Assembly (NCBI GenBank): GCA_029248885.1
Contig: JAQWIL010000017.1
Coordinates: 62,001-126,000, forward strand
DNA length: 64,000 nucleotides
From: Flavobacteriaceae bacterium
GTDB taxonomy: Bacteria > Bacteroidota > Bacteroidia > Flavobacteriales > Flavobacteriaceae
Direction of reading: 5' to 3'
Each line of letters begins with the position of its first letter. Position 1 is the first letter of the stretch. Of the stretch, positions 38,901-53,900 are shown one piece after another. The notes beneath the pieces are model-generated. The model saw nothing but the letters and a program-made list of their open reading frames with translations. It made no database searches and had not been told where the DNA came from. Both the position numbers and the translations under genes were made by a program.

Positions 38901-41900
38901 AACAGTGGATGACCTCAAACTATGGATCTACTACTTACACAGATGGAACACCAATCCCTGAAGTTAATGACGCTGATACTTGGAAAAATTTAACTACTGG
39001 TGCGTGGAGATGGGTCGAGCCTTCCGACCAAGCAAGAGGAAAGTTTTATAATTATTTTGCAATTGAGGGTATTCACGATGATGATCCCACTACCCCTAAT
39101 AAACAGTTCATACCCGATGGTTGGAGACTTCCAACAAGGAATGATTTCACTTCAACTCTTCACGATTATCTTAATAATTATGGGTATACTCCTATTGCAC
39201 AGACAGTTGCTTTTAATGACTACTGGCAGAGCTATAATTCGAGTGCGTGTAATTGTCCAGGATACTCAATGTATATTGGAAATGATCCGGATTTAAACAG
39301 GACCGGACTCGGGATTATGCCAAATGGGTGGATAAACGGTGCAGATGGGGCCAAAAATTATTTAAATCAGAGATCTTATTTATGGACATCCGATCCAAGC
39401 AATAATAATATTTGGACGGTTTATTACAGGTATGAATTAGCTAATATAATTACACATGCCCATCAAAAAAAGACTGGAAGTACAGTTAGACTTTTACGTG
39501 ATTATTCATCAGAGGTTAATTCTGACATAGGGTCAGATTTAAATGAAAGAGCTCCCCTTCATGACACCACAACTTCATACAGTTATTCTCAATCATTATA
39601 TCCTGTAAGTGTACTGGGAGATTTAAAATCTATAAGTAAAATAACATGGTTTGCAGACACTAATATCAATTTGAATCAAACCAATGATCAATGGGAAATA
39701 TATTTAGCTGAAACCGACTCTAATTCACTCGAAAGCGGTGGTTGGATTTCTCCCTCAGAGTTTACTAAAGTATTCCATGGAGATGTCAGATTCTCATCAG
39801 AATATTTTGGAGTAACAAATCAGCAACATAAACAACTCATAGTTGAGCTTGACACTCCATTTGTTAGAGATCCAAGTAAGAACCTTGTAATCGCAGTTAG
39901 AGACAACGAGGGTGGAGCCCAAGCATCAAGTAAGCGTTTTGAATTAAGAAACCTTGGTAATAATAATTATAAAACGCTTGTACTTGGATCAAATAGCCCA
40001 ATAGATTTAGATGCAGTGTCTGGCACTACACAAAGTTTTCATTCAAGCTATGTACCATGGGTAATTATAGAAGGGATCTCAGATTCAGGAATAATTTACT
40101 CATCCTCTACAGAATCTAATGATGAAGGGATATTAGCACCTGGAGAGACAGAAACATATACTGCTACTTACACAATTACTCAAGACACATTTGATTCTGG
40201 TGGAGTTTCTAACTCTTTGACTGTATCTTTTGAAAATGATGACGGGGATATCATTTCGGATGTTAGTGATAATGATAATGATGAGACAAATGGAGGGGAC
40301 ACTCCAACTGATGATTCCTTTACGCAGACTCCATCTGCGAAAGTACTTAAATCAGTTACCGTTATTGACAATGGAGATACTTTTGATGGACTTGATGATC
40401 TACTTCAATATGAGATTGAAATAAAAAATACTGGGGATGTTACCCTTACTAATATTTCACTTTTAGACTCACTTACTGATTTTGCAGGTGAGGACTTAAC
40501 CTTAGTAGATGGGCCAACATATTTATTTAACGGAACAAAAGGGATTGATGCATCAAAAATTGATAGGTTTAAAGTAGGGGATAATTGGTTTGAGCTTGTA
40601 AGAGAGAAAAAGACCTATTTACAGGCAAAAGCGCTTGCTCAAAAAAGAGGGGGTAAATTATATCGACTCAAGTTTACCCCAGTTGGTGATTCTACTGAAA
40701 AAGATGTATTGATTCAGCAAATTCTAGACACCCTTCAATACAGACAAGATGACTTATCAAATACTGTAATCACTGAGGACGACCCTACTGCAGCTACTCC
40801 GAAAAACTACTTATGGATTAATGGTGAGGATATAGACCAAGAAGGGTATTGGAATCATATTGACTTTGACGGCACTAAAGTTCCATGGGAAGATCTAATG
40901 ATTAGTTTCACAGCCGCTCAACAAGATGATGAGAACGGAGTCACAATGGCTGAGAATAATCTGAATGAGCAAGATGCACTTGGCTGGGCTCTAACAGAAC
41001 CATACGGTTGGAATGATATTGATGTTGACAATGAGCTTTATTATGTCATTGAGTATGAAAGTAATGATATTGACTGGATTGGATCTGGACAAACCACTTT
41101 AGCCCCTGGTGAATCGATCCTATACGCTGCTAAATTCAAAATTAATGATCAAGCAGTTGAAGCTGGAGGGGTTAAAAACACAGCTACTGCCACGCTTACT
41201 CCGCCACAGGGAGATCCTTTGGTTGTGCAAAGTGACGACCCGAATAATGATGCTGATGATGATGGAAACAGTGTAAATGATACAGACGATTCGACTGATG
41301 TTGAGCTAGTTTATCCGTCGATTAATGTTATCAAGACGATTGATAAAATCAGCAGAACGGTTGACGGGTTTACAACTGATACCATTGCACAAAATGAGGT
41401 CATAGCAGGAGATAAGATCACATTTAATATTGAAGTTGAAAACACAGGAAACAAGCCTGTTGTTAATCTAGAGGTATTTGACACGATCACGGACTCTAGG
41501 GACATGCATAAGGTTAGACTTACTGATATTCTTTTAATATCCGATAATGGTGTTGCTGTTGATGACACGGATGCAGATACTGCCAATGATTTTGATGGTG
41601 AACTAGGGGTAGGAGAATCACTTATTTACCAAATTGATTACGTTATTGCGGACTCTCTCTCTATTGTACCAATTATTATAAACTCCGCCAAGGTAGTGGG
41701 GCAGACGATTGTAAATGAGGGAGAGGCAGATGAGTATATATTAGAACCTTTTGACATCTCTGACGATGGACTCACAGGCGATGATGATACTGGCGATGAC
41801 CCAACAAAAGTTTATTTAGCACCCAACCCTGTTATTGAGGCAGTAAAAACAATTAGTCAAATTAAAAAAGCTCCTGATTTTATTGATGATGTAGAGCAGG

Positions 41901-44900
41901 GAGATGTAAATATTGGAGACAAAGTATTCTTTGACATTGTCGTAACTAACAAAGGGAATTGGCCACTTGTAAACATTCAAGCTGTTGACACTATCACCCA
42001 TTCAAGAGGGGGCGCTAAGGACGTACTTACCGATGCTTTACAACTTGAATCTGATGCAGGGGTGCTTATAACAAATACAGAACCATTCGACAGTATCTTA
42101 TCAGCAGGGGACTCGCTGGTTTATAAACTAGAGTATGTAATTCCATCGACTGCTGAGATTTCACCAATTTTATCAAACTCTTTTGAGATCACAGCAGATG
42201 TAGAGACTGACTATGACGGTGATGAGGTTATGGAGCATTACGCCACAATCACTGATATTTCTCATAATGACGTCACAGGAAGTGATACAGGAGATGACCC
42301 GACTGACATATTGATGACTCCACTTCCCGAACTTGAGGTGATAAAGACTGTTCACGAAATTTTAAGAAAAGACACCGACGGGATTTACACAATCCAAGTC
42401 AATGATAGTGTTCAAGTTGAGGACAAGATTATATACCATATATCTGCAATTAACAATGGTAACTGGCCACTTAGAGTTGATAAATTTGACACCACGGACT
42501 TGTCTAATCCTCCTAGTATTCGTGATACGATTGTAGATTCAAATGGAAACAATAAACTTGGTCTAAACCCTATAATTTTTGAAGACGCAGGCGTGTCTGT
42601 AGATGAAAACTCTTTTGATGGGGAGATAGCGGCTGGAGACACGATAAAGTATGTGGTTGAATATACTATTTTAAGTTCTTCTTCAAATGCTGCATTTATT
42701 TCGAATTACGCTGAGCTAACAGCAGAAATTTACAAGGATGGGGTTTTATTTGATACGATTTCTGATCTTTCTGATGATGGAGATACTACTGAAGGTGTGG
42801 ACACAGGTAAAGATCCTACCGATGTGGACCTTGCACCAGATCCTCAGTTGACAGTCACAAAGACAGTTCAAGAAATTTTAAGAAAAGATACAGATGGTAA
42901 ATATACCGTAGTTGTCAGTGATGATAATCTTGAGGTTGATGATCTTGTAAAGTATACGATTCTTGTAGAAAACACAGGAAACCTTCCGCTGACTAATCTT
43001 GTATTAAAGGATTCATTATATAATTTGCAAAATGAGTTTAGATCAGAGCTTAGTCTAGCTTATGATAGCGCGGTAAACCCTAGTGTTGCGGATTGGGTTG
43101 AAAATGAAGTAGGCACTCTGATTCCGGGAGAGATTGAAACCTATACTGCTGAGCATGCAATTGTTCAGATTGATATTGATAGTGGAGGAATATTAAACTC
43201 AGTTTTTGCAACTGCAATTGATCCAGATGACACAGAAGTTAATGATGTTTCTGATGGAGACACAGAAAGTGAAGATGGAGATGGGGATTTAGATTTTGAA
43301 AATGATCCTACAAAAACTTTAATTTCTCAATCGCCTTTAATTGAAGTCACTAAGACGCAGAGAATAAGAGAAAAAGATACTGAGTTTATTTCATTTGGTG
43401 GAACAACAGGGACTTCATTAAGCGATTGGGACACTTCTGCAGTTGGTGGGGGCAATGCAAACTATAATGATGGATTTATTTCTGTTCGCTCAATTTCAAA
43501 GCCAGGAGAGTTTTTCGAATTTAAAACTCAAGGAAACGGCAATCATGACCTTGCATTTGGTCTTGTAAATACCAATGACTTTTCAATAGATGAAATCACA
43601 GAATATTTTAATGCATCACATACACAAAATACAACTGAGCCACTTTCAAAATTCTTCTACTTTGGTAGTTGGTATGAAGATAATGGAGATCGCATATCGC
43701 ATGATTTAACTAGTGTATACCTAGACCCTCAAGGGTCATCTGCTAATTTCACAAAATTGGAGCATAACAACTACCAATTTGGTTCGCATATTAGAATGAA
43801 CTCAGTATCAAGGGTACGAGTAGGATTCGATGAAAATGGCAAACCAACAATATGGACCTACTCAAAAAATCCTGGATCATACAATTTGGCAGGTCTAGAT
43901 ACCGGCGAACATCCTGATCCAACATTTGATTACTGGAAACAAGTTTCCTTGGATGAATCATTTGATTCTAACGATGAGTATCACTTTATGTTTAAAGGGT
44001 GGTCCTACTCTATGAGTTATTTGGATCATTTGGAGATTCACACCGAAGATAGAGGGGTTCTGTCTGATGAAATTGTATATGACATAACTGTTGAGAACAA
44101 AGGAAATGTAACACTAAGTGATTTAGAGTTAAAAGATCATTTACAAGAATATACGTTAAACAACTCTTTCACACTTGATGAACAAAGTGCAGCGGATACA
44201 AATTTAGACATAGATCAAACTTATTATTACACTCTTTTAGATGGTGTAAAATCAATTGAAACCACTGAAAACAAAGGGGTACTGGCACCAGGTGAAAAAG
44301 AGATATATAAAGTTCGGTTCACCGTTGACCAAGCTGCTATTGATTCGAAAATTCTATTGAACTCTGTAGAGGCAACAGCAAGTTCACCTCCTGATGGAGA
44401 TGGTGATATTCAAGATATTTCTGATGGAGACTCTGATCATCTTTTAGACTCTGAGTATATCATTGATGGAATTACTGATAATGATCCCACAGTAACTATC
44501 CTTGAAACAAATCCTTCTTTGGAGGTAATTAAAACGGTATCGGCCATTTATGATTTAAACGAACAAGAAAGAGACATCGGCTCCAATGTTGATTTAGGTG
44601 ATCGGATCGTTTATTCTATTACTGTTAAAAATACCGGAGATACAAATATCACAGACATTGATTTAGTGGATCAAATTTCTGACGGTAGAGGAAACGTACT
44701 TAAAGAACTCTCAGAAACTTTCTCATATTACCAAAGTCTGACAGGGCTAAAAAATCTAGAGGATTATTATAATGCTTTAGCTCCAACAGAGTTTGTGACC
44801 TATACAGTTAGCTATATCGTTGATGCAGATGGATATGGATCTGAATTATTAAGTAACTCAGTTACAGCGACTGGCTCAACAGGAGGTGAATCAGGAAACG

Positions 44901-47900
44901 TTGTAGATATTTCTGATGACGGTGATACAGGACCTGATGATACTGGAAACGACCCGACAATTGTTTACACATCTCCTGATCCGAAGATGCAAGTGGTGAA
45001 AACATTTGAGATTCTCGATAATGGGGATGACATAGATGGGCAGGGTGATACGGTTAAGTTTAAAATAACAGTTACCAACACAGGAAATAGGGAACTATCG
45101 GGTCTTACCCTTAACGATACGCTTGAGAATAATGTTCCGACAGACTTAAGCGCTGAACTTGAGGGTCCATTCCAAACGGATTCAAGTCTTGGCTCAGCTG
45201 AAGGTACACTTAAAATTGACGAAGTTGCAGAATATATCGCATTCTATGTGATCACAGAAGCTGATGCGAATAGTGGTAAATTAATAAACACAGTCACAGC
45301 CACAGCGTCTAGTCCAGGAGAAACTGATGATGTGGAAGATGTCTCAGATGATGGAAATGAGCTCTTCGATGGACCAGACCCAGATGATGATCCAACGAAT
45401 GATCCTACGGTTGTTAACATTAATTCAGATGCAGCTATTAAAGTTGTAAAGACAGTTCATGATATTTTAGACAATCCTCTTGGAACACCTGATGGGGTAC
45501 TAGGAGCTGATGATATAATTGTATACCGAATTACTGTTGAGAACATTAGTGATGAGGAAGCTGAAAACACCACTCTGAAAATTACAAACCTGACCGATGT
45601 GTTAGTCAATGGAGATTGGGATAACACATTAGCAGGCCAGCTTTCATATACTAGCCCAATTACATTTTTGTCAAGTCCAGCTCCTCCCTTAGGGTCAACA
45701 GTTGATAGCCTTGTTGTTAATGACAAATTAACCTATGAAGCTCGATATACCATTACATCGGCTGATGTTTCATCTGAGTTTTTAAGTAACCAAGTATTGG
45801 TAGAAGCTAAAACGCTTGACGAGGTTACAACAGTTTATGATTTGAGTGACAATGGCTATAATTTTGATGGGAACACCACGGATGATGAGACAATTACCGA
45901 ACTAACTTTTGACCCTTCTATTGAAGTTACTAAAACCTATTCAATTATTGGAGATGGTGATGATGACCCTGAAGTTGGGGAGACGATTCAGTTTACCTTC
46001 AATGTAAAAAACACAGGTAACGTTTTATTGTCAAATATTACAGTTGACGATATATTTTCTGATATCAATCAAACGACTGATACATTAAGTCTGAACAATC
46101 CACCACAATTTGATTTTAATGATGATGGGTCACCCCCAGGAAGTTTAAAAGCGGGTGAGACTGCTAGATATTCTGCATTCTTTACAGTTAATCAACTTGC
46201 TGTTGATTTAGGGGGGGTACGAAATCAAGCGACTGTTACAGCAAGTAGCCCCAATAATACAGATGATGTTGAAGATGTTTCAGATGATGGGGATGATGAT
46301 GACGAAAATTTAGTCAACGACCCTACTGAAGTTCCAATTACAAGACTGCCAGAGTTATTGGTCACAAAAGTCGTGGATAGTATCAGCCATCCAATTGGGA
46401 ATGACAATACGATCACTGATTTATTTGATACCATTTACTATAAAATAAGTGTTGAAAATACAGGAAATGTGACGTTGACAAATGTCACAGTTGAAGATGT
46501 TTTAGAAAATGCTGATGGTTCACCACTTACTTTGACTACACAACCACAGTGGAGTAGTTCTAATGCAGGTTCAAGCGCTGGAACTCTGAAGCCTAATGAA
46601 ACTGCGATTTATCTAGCCACATATACCATTGACTCAGAGGGAGCAGATTCAGGTGGAATTACCAATACTGCCAATGTCACAGCGAGTTCACCAATTACAA
46701 GTAACGACACTTTTGGTTCGGGAACGGTTACAACTACAACGACAGAAGCTCCATCAATTTTTGTTGAGAAAACCTATACGATTATCGAAAACGGCATAGC
46801 TGGATACAACCCCAACGATATTATTCAATATGAATTTAGTGTTGAAAACACAGGGAATGTAACCTTAACAGAAGTTGAATTTAATGATGAATTTGTAAAT
46901 AGGTTGTCGATTCCTGAATCAATTGACTTTACCAATGGACCGTTCTACACAGGGGCGTCAATGGGCTCTGCAGATGGAACACTAAAACCTGGGGAGAAAG
47001 CCAATTACATGGCCCTGTTTAATCTCAGTCAAGATGTTATCGATGCTGGTGGACTCGATAACTCAGTCACATTTACAGCGCAAAGTCCAGATGTACTTGA
47101 AGTTACAGGAAGTGACCAAGCAGAGCTGATCATTACGCCAATTAAATCTCTAGAGGTCATTAAGTCAGTTGAAACAACAGACAATAATGGAGATAACATT
47201 ATTGGAGGTGATGACCTTTTGGAGTATACCATTACGGTTACAAACACAGGTAATGTTACACTCACTGACCTTACTATAACCGACACCTTTACTGATGGAG
47301 CTACCCCAGCTAATAACCTATTATTCGATGATAATACGGTTATCCCTCAGCTGACTGGATCAACAGATAACACGTCTAATAGTACAACATTAAACGTTGG
47401 TGAGACAAAAACCTATACAGCTACATACACTGTTGAAGAATCAGCAGCAGCAACAGGCAGTATTGAAAATCAAGTGTTGGTTCAGGCAAGGAGTCCGGAA
47501 AGCGCCACACTTGATGTAAATGACCTAAGTGATGATCCTTCAACCGAAACAGCTGATGATAAAACAATCGTATCAACAGAATTCATATCGGACATTAAAG
47601 CAACCAAAACATATTCGGTAAGCGACATAAATAATGACGACAAAACAGGTGCAGGAGATCAGGTTACTTATACTGTAACAGTTGAAAATAAGGGGAACAC
47701 AGTATTAGACTCCTTGGTCATCAACGACACCTTTAAAAATGGTGACGAAGTTTTGCTCTATTTTGATGATGATACTGATCCAACAAACGATCTGATTTAT
47801 GTTAGTTCATCGCTAAATGGAGGAAGTCAGGTCATTGACGATACTGCAGACCAAGGTGTATTATTAGTTGGTGAGGTAGAAACCTACACTGTGGTTTATG

Positions 47901-50900
47901 ATATGATAACCGCTGCCGATGAGGAGTCTGGTAGTTTGATCAATACAGTAACCGTAACAGCAAAGAACTCTGAGGGAGAGATTGTTGATGATGTGAGTGA
48001 CAATGGCATCTTTGGAGACGGGAATGTAGAGGATGATGAAACGGTGATAACCTTTGCTCCAAACCCAGAGTTAAGGGTCACCAAAGTTGACTCCATTTCT
48101 TTTGACGCAATTAGCGATGGAAAAGGGCCTGAAACTGGGGATACCATTTTATATACGATTACCATTGAAAACACAGGTAATGTCACCCTTTCAGGGATCA
48201 ATCCAACAGATGAAATTAGGGATGGTGATGGCGTATTGATTGGAGATGGAAACTTGGCACTGCAACATGATGGTAATTATATCGGAGAGAATGACGATCC
48301 AGGACCATCATCAGTGGGTATTTTAATTAGTGGTGAACGTGCAGTTTATACCGCAACATATCAAATCACACAAGAAGTAGAAGAAACCGGTTTTGTATCA
48401 AATGTTGTTACCGTTACTGCCAATGGACCTGATGATGTAGGAAGCATCACAGCAGTAAGTGATGATCCAGACACGGAAGAAGGGGGAGATCCAACGGTTA
48501 CACAAATGCATGCCAGTCCGAATATGACAGTTGTTAAAACGGCAACAGTGGTTGATGGAGATGATCAAACGATCTTGGCTGGAGACCTTATCCAATTTAA
48601 CATCACAATCACAAACACGGGTAATGTTGACCTGATTGATTTAACATTAGAAGACACATTAAAAGATGGTTCTGACCAGACGATCTTAACTGACGGCTCA
48701 GCATTGCTGCCAACTTTATTCTCTGGCTCTGATCAAGATTCTCCAAGAGGCACATTAAAGGTTGGTGAAACTGCAACATACCTAGCGTATTATCTCATAT
48801 CACCAGAGGTTGCTAGTACAGGTTCTATTCATAATCAAGTGTTAGCCAAAGCAAAAATACCTGGAACTACTTCCGGATTTGATGTTGAAGTACTGTCAGA
48901 TGATGGAATTGTTGAGACCCCAACAGATAATACAACCACAGATGTTTATATTACCGCTGACCCATCCATAGAGGTGACCAAAGAATACACTTATACGGAT
49001 AACAATAGTGATGGTAAGATTGGACAAGGCGATACAATAAATTATGAGATTACTATTGCAAATACGGGTAATGTTAAATTGATTAACCTCGCTGTTCTTG
49101 ATACAATCGTTGACAATAATAATAATCCACTTTCGTTGACATTGAATACAGATGGGGATAGCTTAATCTTATCCTCTGGTTATGAAAATGATGAACTAAA
49201 TAGTGGGGCAGTCGCGATCTATACAGCAACTTATGTAATTGAAGAATCTGCAGCCAATTCAGGGGCGATTATCAACCAAGCATTTGTAACAGCTGAAACC
49301 GCTCAAGGTCAGTCTGTAGCGGACACCTCAGACAATGGTGACGATACCGATGGTAACGAAGTAGACGACCCAACCATTACGCCAATTGATGCCAACCCTG
49401 GCATTGAAGTCATCAAAACAGCTGATATCACTAGTAATGCAGTGGTCAACGACACAATTAACTATACGATTACAGTTAAAAATATAGGAAATGTCAACCT
49501 GACATTTGACCCAACTGAAGATATTTTTGATAAGCTAACAGACGGAAACAACGAAGACTTAGATTACACAACATATCTAACAACAAGTGACGATTTGAGT
49601 TCCATTGCTCCAAGTGAAACCGTCACTTTCACAGCAAGCTTTATTGTGTCGACTGAAGCTTCAATTTCAGGTAAAGTTGAAAATCGAGTCACGGTATTTG
49701 CTCATACCCTTGATGGACTTAATACGGTATTCGATATTTCAGATGATGGTGATACAGGGGACGGAGATACTGGAGAAGATCCAACAATTACAACCATGTT
49801 AGCTGATCCTAATATTGAAGTGATTAAAACCCAAGAAATTATTGATGATGGTGATGGGGTTGTTGGTGGATTAAGTGATTTGGTGAAGTACACCATTACA
49901 GTTGAAAACACAGGTAATGTTGATATCACTAACCTCGCGGTGACTGATGTTCTTTCCTCAATTGATCTAAATGATACAATTTATGATTCTTCCTCACCAA
50001 GTGATGATGTATTCTTTGATGGGCCGTATTTTATAGGATCTGAAAAAGGCGCCTCAGTTGGAGATCTCGTCATCGGGGATACCGCAACATATCTTGCGTT
50101 CTATCGAATCACGCAGGAAGATGTCGACGTTGGTGGAATCTCAAACACTGCTAAAGCAACTGGAACAAGTTCAGAAGGCAATGTTGAAGACGATTCTGAT
50201 GGAGATACAGACCAAGTGGATGGAGATGGTGATGGGGACTTTGAAAATGACCCAACAGTGTTGCCAATAACTGCTGCGCCTGGCATAGAGATCACTAAAA
50301 AAGCTGAAGTCACTATAGATGATGATGGAGAAGTTGGAGTTGGAGACACGATTACCTATACCATCGAAGTAAAAAATACTGGTAATGTAACACTTACCGA
50401 TGTATTTGTGGAAGATAGCATGACAGCGGGTGATGAAGTTACTGTCTTAGACTTATCGACTCCGATTACTCCAGCAGACTCACTTACGATTCATGTCGGA
50501 GAGACAAAAATCTATACGGCAGCATATGAAATCAGTCAAGCTGCAGCAGACAGCGGAAGAATTATAAATACGGCAACTGTTACGGGAACAACTCCTTCCG
50601 GAGACGAAATTCAGGATGATAGTGACGACCCAACAACAACGGCTGAAAACGATTCGACTATTGTAACCATACAACCAGAGCCCTTACTAGAAATTACAAA
50701 AGTGGCAGTGGTCGATGATGGGGATGATGATATTTTAGGAGTAGGAGATACAATCACTTACAACATAAGAGTTAAGAATACAGGAAATACTATCCTTACC
50801 AATGTGTCCATATTGGATACCCTGACAACATTACAAGGGCTGAGTTTACCACTCGATAGTATCCCACAGTTTGTTGAATCTTATAAAAATGGGGAAATAT

Positions 50901-53900
50901 TCGCTTCTACATCTTTCCCAACTACACCTACCTTACAAGTAGGTGAAGAGGTTGAGTTTGCAACCACATACACCATTGCTCTACCAGCGGTTAATGCAGG
51001 TGGCGTTTCGAATACGGTTACTGTAACGGCTCTTGACCCTGAAAGCAATCAAATTGAAAAATCAATCAGTGAAGCAGTTGTAAATGAAATTACCCAAACC
51101 CCAGAACTGACTGTTATTAAAGAATACCAGATTGTTCATCAACCAGGCACAGACTCTGAGGTGTCTTCTGGGGATACAATTGTATACACGATAACAGTAG
51201 AGAACACTGGAAATGTAACGGTTACCAATATCACCCTAACTGACGAACTCACCGATGGATTAGGAAACCAATTAAACCTTACTTCCGGTGGACCAACTGT
51301 TTGGGAATCTTTTGACTTGGATCCTAATAAATCAACAACATTAACTGCTAGTTACTCGATTACCCAATCGGTATCTGATAGTGGAAAAGTTTCAAATACT
51401 GCTACTGCAACAGGTACAACTCCTACTGGAGGAACTGTTGAGGATGTTTCTGACGATGGTGATACGAGTTCAGGTGATACGGAATCTGATCCAACCATTG
51501 TTGATATCGACCTTAGTCCATCGATAAGTATCGAAAAGACATCGTCGGCTATGCCATCGGATGGTACATGGGATTTAGGTGACACGATTACCTATACCAT
51601 TGAGGTAACAAATACAGGTAATGTCACTCTTAGTGATGTAACAGTAACGGATATACTAGAGTCATTAGCTACCCCAGCAGACACCTTGTCATTGACTACA
51701 GGTCCTGCATACTCAGGTACAGGTACGTTTGATGGTGTATTGGATGTAGGTGATACAGTGAGCTATGAGGCGACCTTTGAGATCACTCAGGCCGCGGTAG
51801 ATGCTGGTGGAGTGAAGAACACAGCCAGTGTAACGGCCAAGGACTCTAAGGGCAACCTACTAACTCCAGTGTCAGACTCAGTTACAAACCCCATCAATCG
51901 CAATGCAGATATGAGCATTGATAAAGACATTACAGCTATAGGCGGTAATACTGATGGCAAGATAGGTGTGGGTGATGTGATCCAGTACAAGGTAGTTGTA
52001 GAGAACACAGGTAATGTCACACTTACTAACATACAAGTCGTTGACAGCTTGCGATTGGGATCATCAACAGCTACGCCAGTTGATAATACGAACTACGACT
52101 CCCCAGCGGGTGTTGATCTGTGGACACAAAACCAGACCTTATTACCAGGTGAGTCTGCTACCTATGTAGCATGGTATGTCATAGATGACACAGCTGCCAG
52201 TAGCGGTCAGGTGATCAACACTGCCACAGCGACAGCCGACACACCACTACCAGGTGATGAAGGAACCATAGAGAAGAGCGATCAAATTTCACAGGCGATA
52301 GATCCGTTACCATCAATAGCAGTTACCAAGGCAATAACAGCCCTTAATGATGGAGGGGATGGATTTGATGTAGGAGAGACGGTATTGTACACCATCACGA
52401 TCACCAATGACGGGAATACACCTCTAACGGCTGTTGATTTGGATGATACGATTACGGACTTGGACGGCACAGTATTTACGGACCAATCAGCAGTAGGATT
52501 AACATATATACGGTCGAGTTTTGATGATGATGATAATGCAGACACAACAACGAGTTTCCCAGATAACCAGACATTACAGCCAAATGAGTATGTTGAGTAT
52601 GAGGCTACACTAACTATTGACCAGTCGATGATTGATGCTGGAGGTGTTGTCAACACAGTCTCCGTTTCAGGGTTTGATGTAGACGAGAAGCTTACAGCAG
52701 ATGGTTCTTCTCCAGAAGTTCTTATTGCGGCAACACCATCATTCACCGTGACCAAGGGGTCAGATGTTGTCCATGTCGGCAGTGAAGATATAGCAGACCG
52801 GGTAGTTCGCTCGGAGGACATGATTGATTATGTGATTACGATTACCAACACAGGTAATGTGACACTCACTAATTTGGTTGTCAAGGATATTCTCACGGAC
52901 GGAGCAGGCAACGCATTAGACCTAAGGACAAGTCCTGGAACTGGGGATCTGAGCCAATGGACGATAGCTTCTCTAGCTCCAGATCAAGTCATGACATTTA
53001 ATAATGTATCCTATACCATTGGCGAGGCTGCTGCGCTTACAGGCAGCATCAGCAACACAGCTCGAGTCACAGCTACGATTCCAGATGGTACAGAGGTTAC
53101 AGTTAGCAGCGAACCAGAAGTAGTCCAGACCGATTTAATTGCTCAGATCACAGTAACCAAGGATGAGAACCTTATTGGGGACGGTGAGTTAGGTGATGTG
53201 ATTGATTACACGGTTGTCATAGAGAACACAGGGGAGGTACCAGTTGTTGACATTGAGGTTATTGATTCGATGACAGTTGGCAATGGTGCAACGCCACTGT
53301 ATTTAACTTCACCATCTCATTCAGTAACTGACAACACGCCATGGGAGCTAGTGACCTTGGAGGTAGGCGAGAAGGTTACTCTTTCAGGGTTCTATGTAAT
53401 TGATCAGCCAGCGATAGATTCAGGTAGTGTGATTAACAGGGTATTTGCTACAGGGTCTGATCCAGATGGTCAGGATGTGACAGGAGACAGTGTTGCGATA
53501 ACAAGTATTTCTCAGTCTGCATCGATTTTGGTGACCAAGGAGGCATCACCAACTACGGACAACTTTATTGTAGGCGATACGATTACCTACACCATAGGGG
53601 TTAAAAACATTGGCGGGGTTAATTTGAACACCCTCAACATTACAGACACCTTAAAGGATAAATCTGGAGTATTACTTGATTTGGATGGTAATCCAAATGC
53701 AGATTGGACCTCGTATTTCACAGGCTCAAGCTTTGATGATGATGGTGATAGTGGCACAGTGACGAACTTTAGTACGGATACGGCATATCACACTTCAGAT
53801 CTTCAGCCAAATGAAGAGGTAACATTTACAGCGATATACATTGTTGATCAGGATGCGATTGATGCAGGCGGTGTTGAGAACATGGTTACTGTGACAGCCA

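Noticed and set aside
52282-52821. Long minus-strand ORFs inside the giant gene (up to 179 codons), many with Ser/Val/Thr-rich text
   Set aside because: They recur once per repeat unit with similar wording because they are the reverse reading of the same repeat. They have no promoters, no shared start context and no known domains.
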